From: Aestuariimicrobium kwangyangense DSM 21549
GTDB taxonomy: Bacteria; Actinomycetota; Actinomycetes; Propionibacteriales; Propionibacteriaceae
Assembly (NCBI RefSeq): GCF_000421525.1
Contig: NZ_ATXE01000004.1
Span: 124,001 to 188,000 of the forward strand
Direction: 5' to 3'
DNA: 64,000 nucleotides
The stretch's first letter is position 1, and every line of letters begins with the position of its first letter. A program made the position numbers and the translations under genes. Positions 62,459-64,000 of the stretch are shown piece by piece. Below the pieces are notes generated by a model. That model did not search any database. It was given only the letters and a program-made list of their open reading frames with translations, and was not told the origin of the DNA.

Positions 62459-63360
62459 TGTCCACCACATCCGCACCCCGCCGGACCCGCGGTGTCTCGG
62501 CGGCAGCTCCCCCGGCTCGGCAACCCGGCTCGAAGGGCTCGGGACGAAGCTTCGGCATCATCGCCTGGACCGTGCTCATCATCTTCTCGATCATCTGGCT
62601 GATCCCCAGCTTCTGGGCGATCAAGACCTCTCTGACGGCGAACTCCACCGCATCGCTCGGCGCCATCCCCATCGTCAAGGACTGGCATCTCACCACCGCC
62701 TCGTACCAGACCCTGCTGAAGGGCGGCGACATCTGGCAGTGGTACCTCGCCAGCGCCGTGACCGGCGTCGTCACGGTCTTCCTGAGCATGCTCGTGTGCA
62801 CCATGGCGGGTTATGCCCTGTCGCGCATGAAGTTCAAGGGGTCAGCGGTGATGATGGGCCTGATCGTGCTCGGCGTGATGATCCCCGGCCAGGTGCTGAT
62901 CGTCCCGCTGTTCGCCCTGCTCAACCAGCTGGGCATCCTGGGCACCTACTGGTCGGTGATCCTCCCGCAGGTTCCGCAGGTGCTGGCCGTGTTCGTCTTC
63001 AAGCACTTCTTCGACTCCCTGCCCAAGGACTTCGAGGAGGCTGCCCGCATCGACGGTGCCGGCTACTGGCAGACCTACACCCGCATCCTGTTGCCGCTGT
63101 CACGGCCGGTGATCGCGGCCATGTCGATCGTCACCTTCGTCGGCGTCTGGAACAACCTGCTGCTGCCGCTGTTCGTGCTGACCAACCCGAAGCTGATGAC
63201 CATCCCCGTGGGCCTGGCCACCGTGCAGGGATCCTTCGGTCAGCGCTACGCCGACATCCAGGCATCGTCCATCCTGGGCGCACTGCCGCTGATCATCCTG
63301 TTCCTGATCTTCCAGCGACAGGTCGTCGAAGGGGTGGCGGGCTCCGGCATCAAGGGCTGA
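62458..63360 (+). CDS. CUT1 sugar ABC permease (MalG-like)
   Basis: A 300-residue inner-membrane permease with EAA loop EEAARIDGAGYWQTYTRILL and the normal family C-terminus FQRQVVEGVAGSGIKG. It completes the membrane part of the importer and is translationally coupled to the partner permease. ATP must come from a shared MsiK-type ATPase encoded elsewhere. Confidence 0.94.
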   Translation: MSTTSAPRRTRGVSAAAPPARQPGSKGSGRSFGIIAWTVLIIFSIIWLIPSFWAIKTSLTANSTASLGAIPIVKDWHLTTASYQTLLKGGDIWQWYLASAVTGVVTVFLSMLVCTMAGYALSRMKFKGSAVMMGLIVLGVMIPGQVLIVPLFALLNQLGILGTYWSVILPQVPQVLAVFVFKHFFDSLPKDFEEAARIDGAGYWQTYTRILLPLSRPVIAAMSIVTFVGVWNNLLLPLFVLTNPKLMTIPVGLATVQGSFGQRYADIQASSILGALPLIILFLIFQRQVVEGVAGSGIKG

Positions 63361-63390
63361 CCCGCCGGTGGGCCGTGACACACTGACGCC

Positions 63391-64000
63391 GTGCTGACCG
63401 TGACCGTCAAGGTGCCCAGTGACCTCACTGAGGTCGTGCTGGGACTGTGTGAGGGCGACGTCGCCATCTCGTCGGTGGCGGTCGCCCGCGGCCAGACCGT
63501 CATGCCACCCGGCGACGTGATCACCATCGACATCGCCCGCGAGGCTGGGGACGGACTGCTGCAGAGACTGCGGGAGGCGCAGGTGCCCCAACACGGCACC
63601 GTGCTCGTGCAGCCCGTGGCGACGTGGCTCTCGAGCCGGGGGCTGAGGTCTGAGCGGGCCGCCCCCGGCGACGGCACCGACGCGGTGCTGTGGGCCGAGG
63701 TGGTGCAGGGGCTGCGTGCCGACTCCCAGTTCACCTGGGTGTTCGCCACCACCATCTGCATGGCCACCCTGCTGGCCGCTGTCGCGATCGTGCTCGACTC
63801 CCCGATCCTGGTGGTCGGCGCGATGATCCTCGGCCCCGAGTTCGGGGCCATCGCCGGAACCGCGGTGGGGTTGCTGCGCGGTCGACGCGGCATGGTCGGA
63901 CGAGCAGTGGCCACCCTGCTGGGCGGGTTCGGCCTGGCCATGGCCGTCACGGCGTTGTTCGGCGTGATCTGCCGCGGGTTGGGCTGGATCACCTCCGACC
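63391..64000 (+). CDS. DUF389-family membrane protein, truncated by the window end
   Basis: The first 203 codons of a DUF389 protein are present, starting at GTG 63391 with the frame open to the window edge. A soluble ACT-like N-terminal part (VTVKVPSDLTEVVLGLCEG, TVMPPGDVITIDIAREAGD) is followed by TM helices with the signature ILVVGAMILGPEFGAIAG. The family is membrane-bound, of unknown function, and its C-terminal part lies outside the window. It lies 30 nt after the sugar permease but is probably unrelated in function. Confidence 0.85.
   Translation, partial: MLTVTVKVPSDLTEVVLGLCEGDVAISSVAVARGQTVMPPGDVITIDIAREAGDGLLQRLREAQVPQHGTVLVQPVATWLSSRGLRSERAAPGDGTDAVLWAEVVQGLRADSQFTWVFATTICMATLLAAVAIVLDSPILVVGAMILGPEFGAIAGTAVGLLRGRRGMVGRAVATLLGGFGLAMAVTALFGVICRGLGWITSD

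Overview
The window is high-GC DNA with dense, short-spaced genes, many GTG/TTG starts and many 1-4 nt stop/start overlaps. It suggests a free-living, saprophytic actinobacterium. Gene content (MsiK-type ABC importers without their own ATPase, LacI/ROK sugar regulators, an EspC-like type VII secretion protein, a purS-purQ-purL purine pathway) fits the Propionibacteriales or a related group; this assignment is inference. I see no rRNA, tRNA, CRISPR array, prophage or intact transposase.

Layout. 0-9 kb: a GH32 beta-fructosidase, purL, an ArsR/SRPBCC pair with a palindromic operator, pepN and a D-aminoacylase-like amidohydrolase. 9-12.7 kb: a GH2 beta-mannosidase behind a perfect 16-bp palindrome, then a BadF-type sugar kinase. 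12.7-15.8 kb: a type VII secretion accessory island with a YbaB-like protein, an EspC-like protein, and a WXG100-type polymorphic toxin with a probable immunity gene. 16-17.2 kb: an AbiEi/DUF559-like gene bracketed by two copies of a long palindromic element. 17.3-19.5 kb: ynfA, purQ and a continuous purC-purS reading frame. 19.6-22.5 kb: a polar amino-acid ABC importer.

23.9-63.4 kb is mostly plant-glycan utilisation. A GH95 alpha-fucosidase, GH42 beta-galactosidase, GH31 alpha-xylosidase, GH3 beta-glucosidase, GH5 enzyme and an LplABC-like importer form a plausible pathway for imported fuco-galacto-xyloglucan oligosaccharides. A LacI regulator sits inside the cluster, and TGTCGAAGCGCTTCGACA-like palindromes lie in both divergent promoter regions. 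A second GH3/oxidoreductase operon, a ROK regulator and xylA-xylB handle xylose, and a GH51 arabinofuranosidase with two LacI regulators and another CUT1 importer handles arabinosides. All the hydrolases lack signal peptides, so cleavage is expected inside the cell after uptake.

Two non-sugar modules interrupt this block. At 42.2-44.4 kb lies a sulfide/persulfide operon (SQR-like flavoprotein, DsrC/TusE-like and DsrE-like proteins) behind an ATACCC-N4-GGGTAT operator. At 52.3-56.2 kb lies a partner-switching operon (GAF-PP2C phosphatase, cellulose-synthase-like glycosyltransferase, STAS antagonist, RsbW-like kinase) that may tie exopolysaccharide synthesis to stress signalling.

The most unusual features are the candidate toxin/immunity pair, two intergenic arrays with a 19-20 bp period and a GGGCAACTG core that flips orientation midway, the purC-purS fusion, the phosphatase-glycosyltransferase partner-switching operon, and an ABC permease remnant beside one of the arrays.
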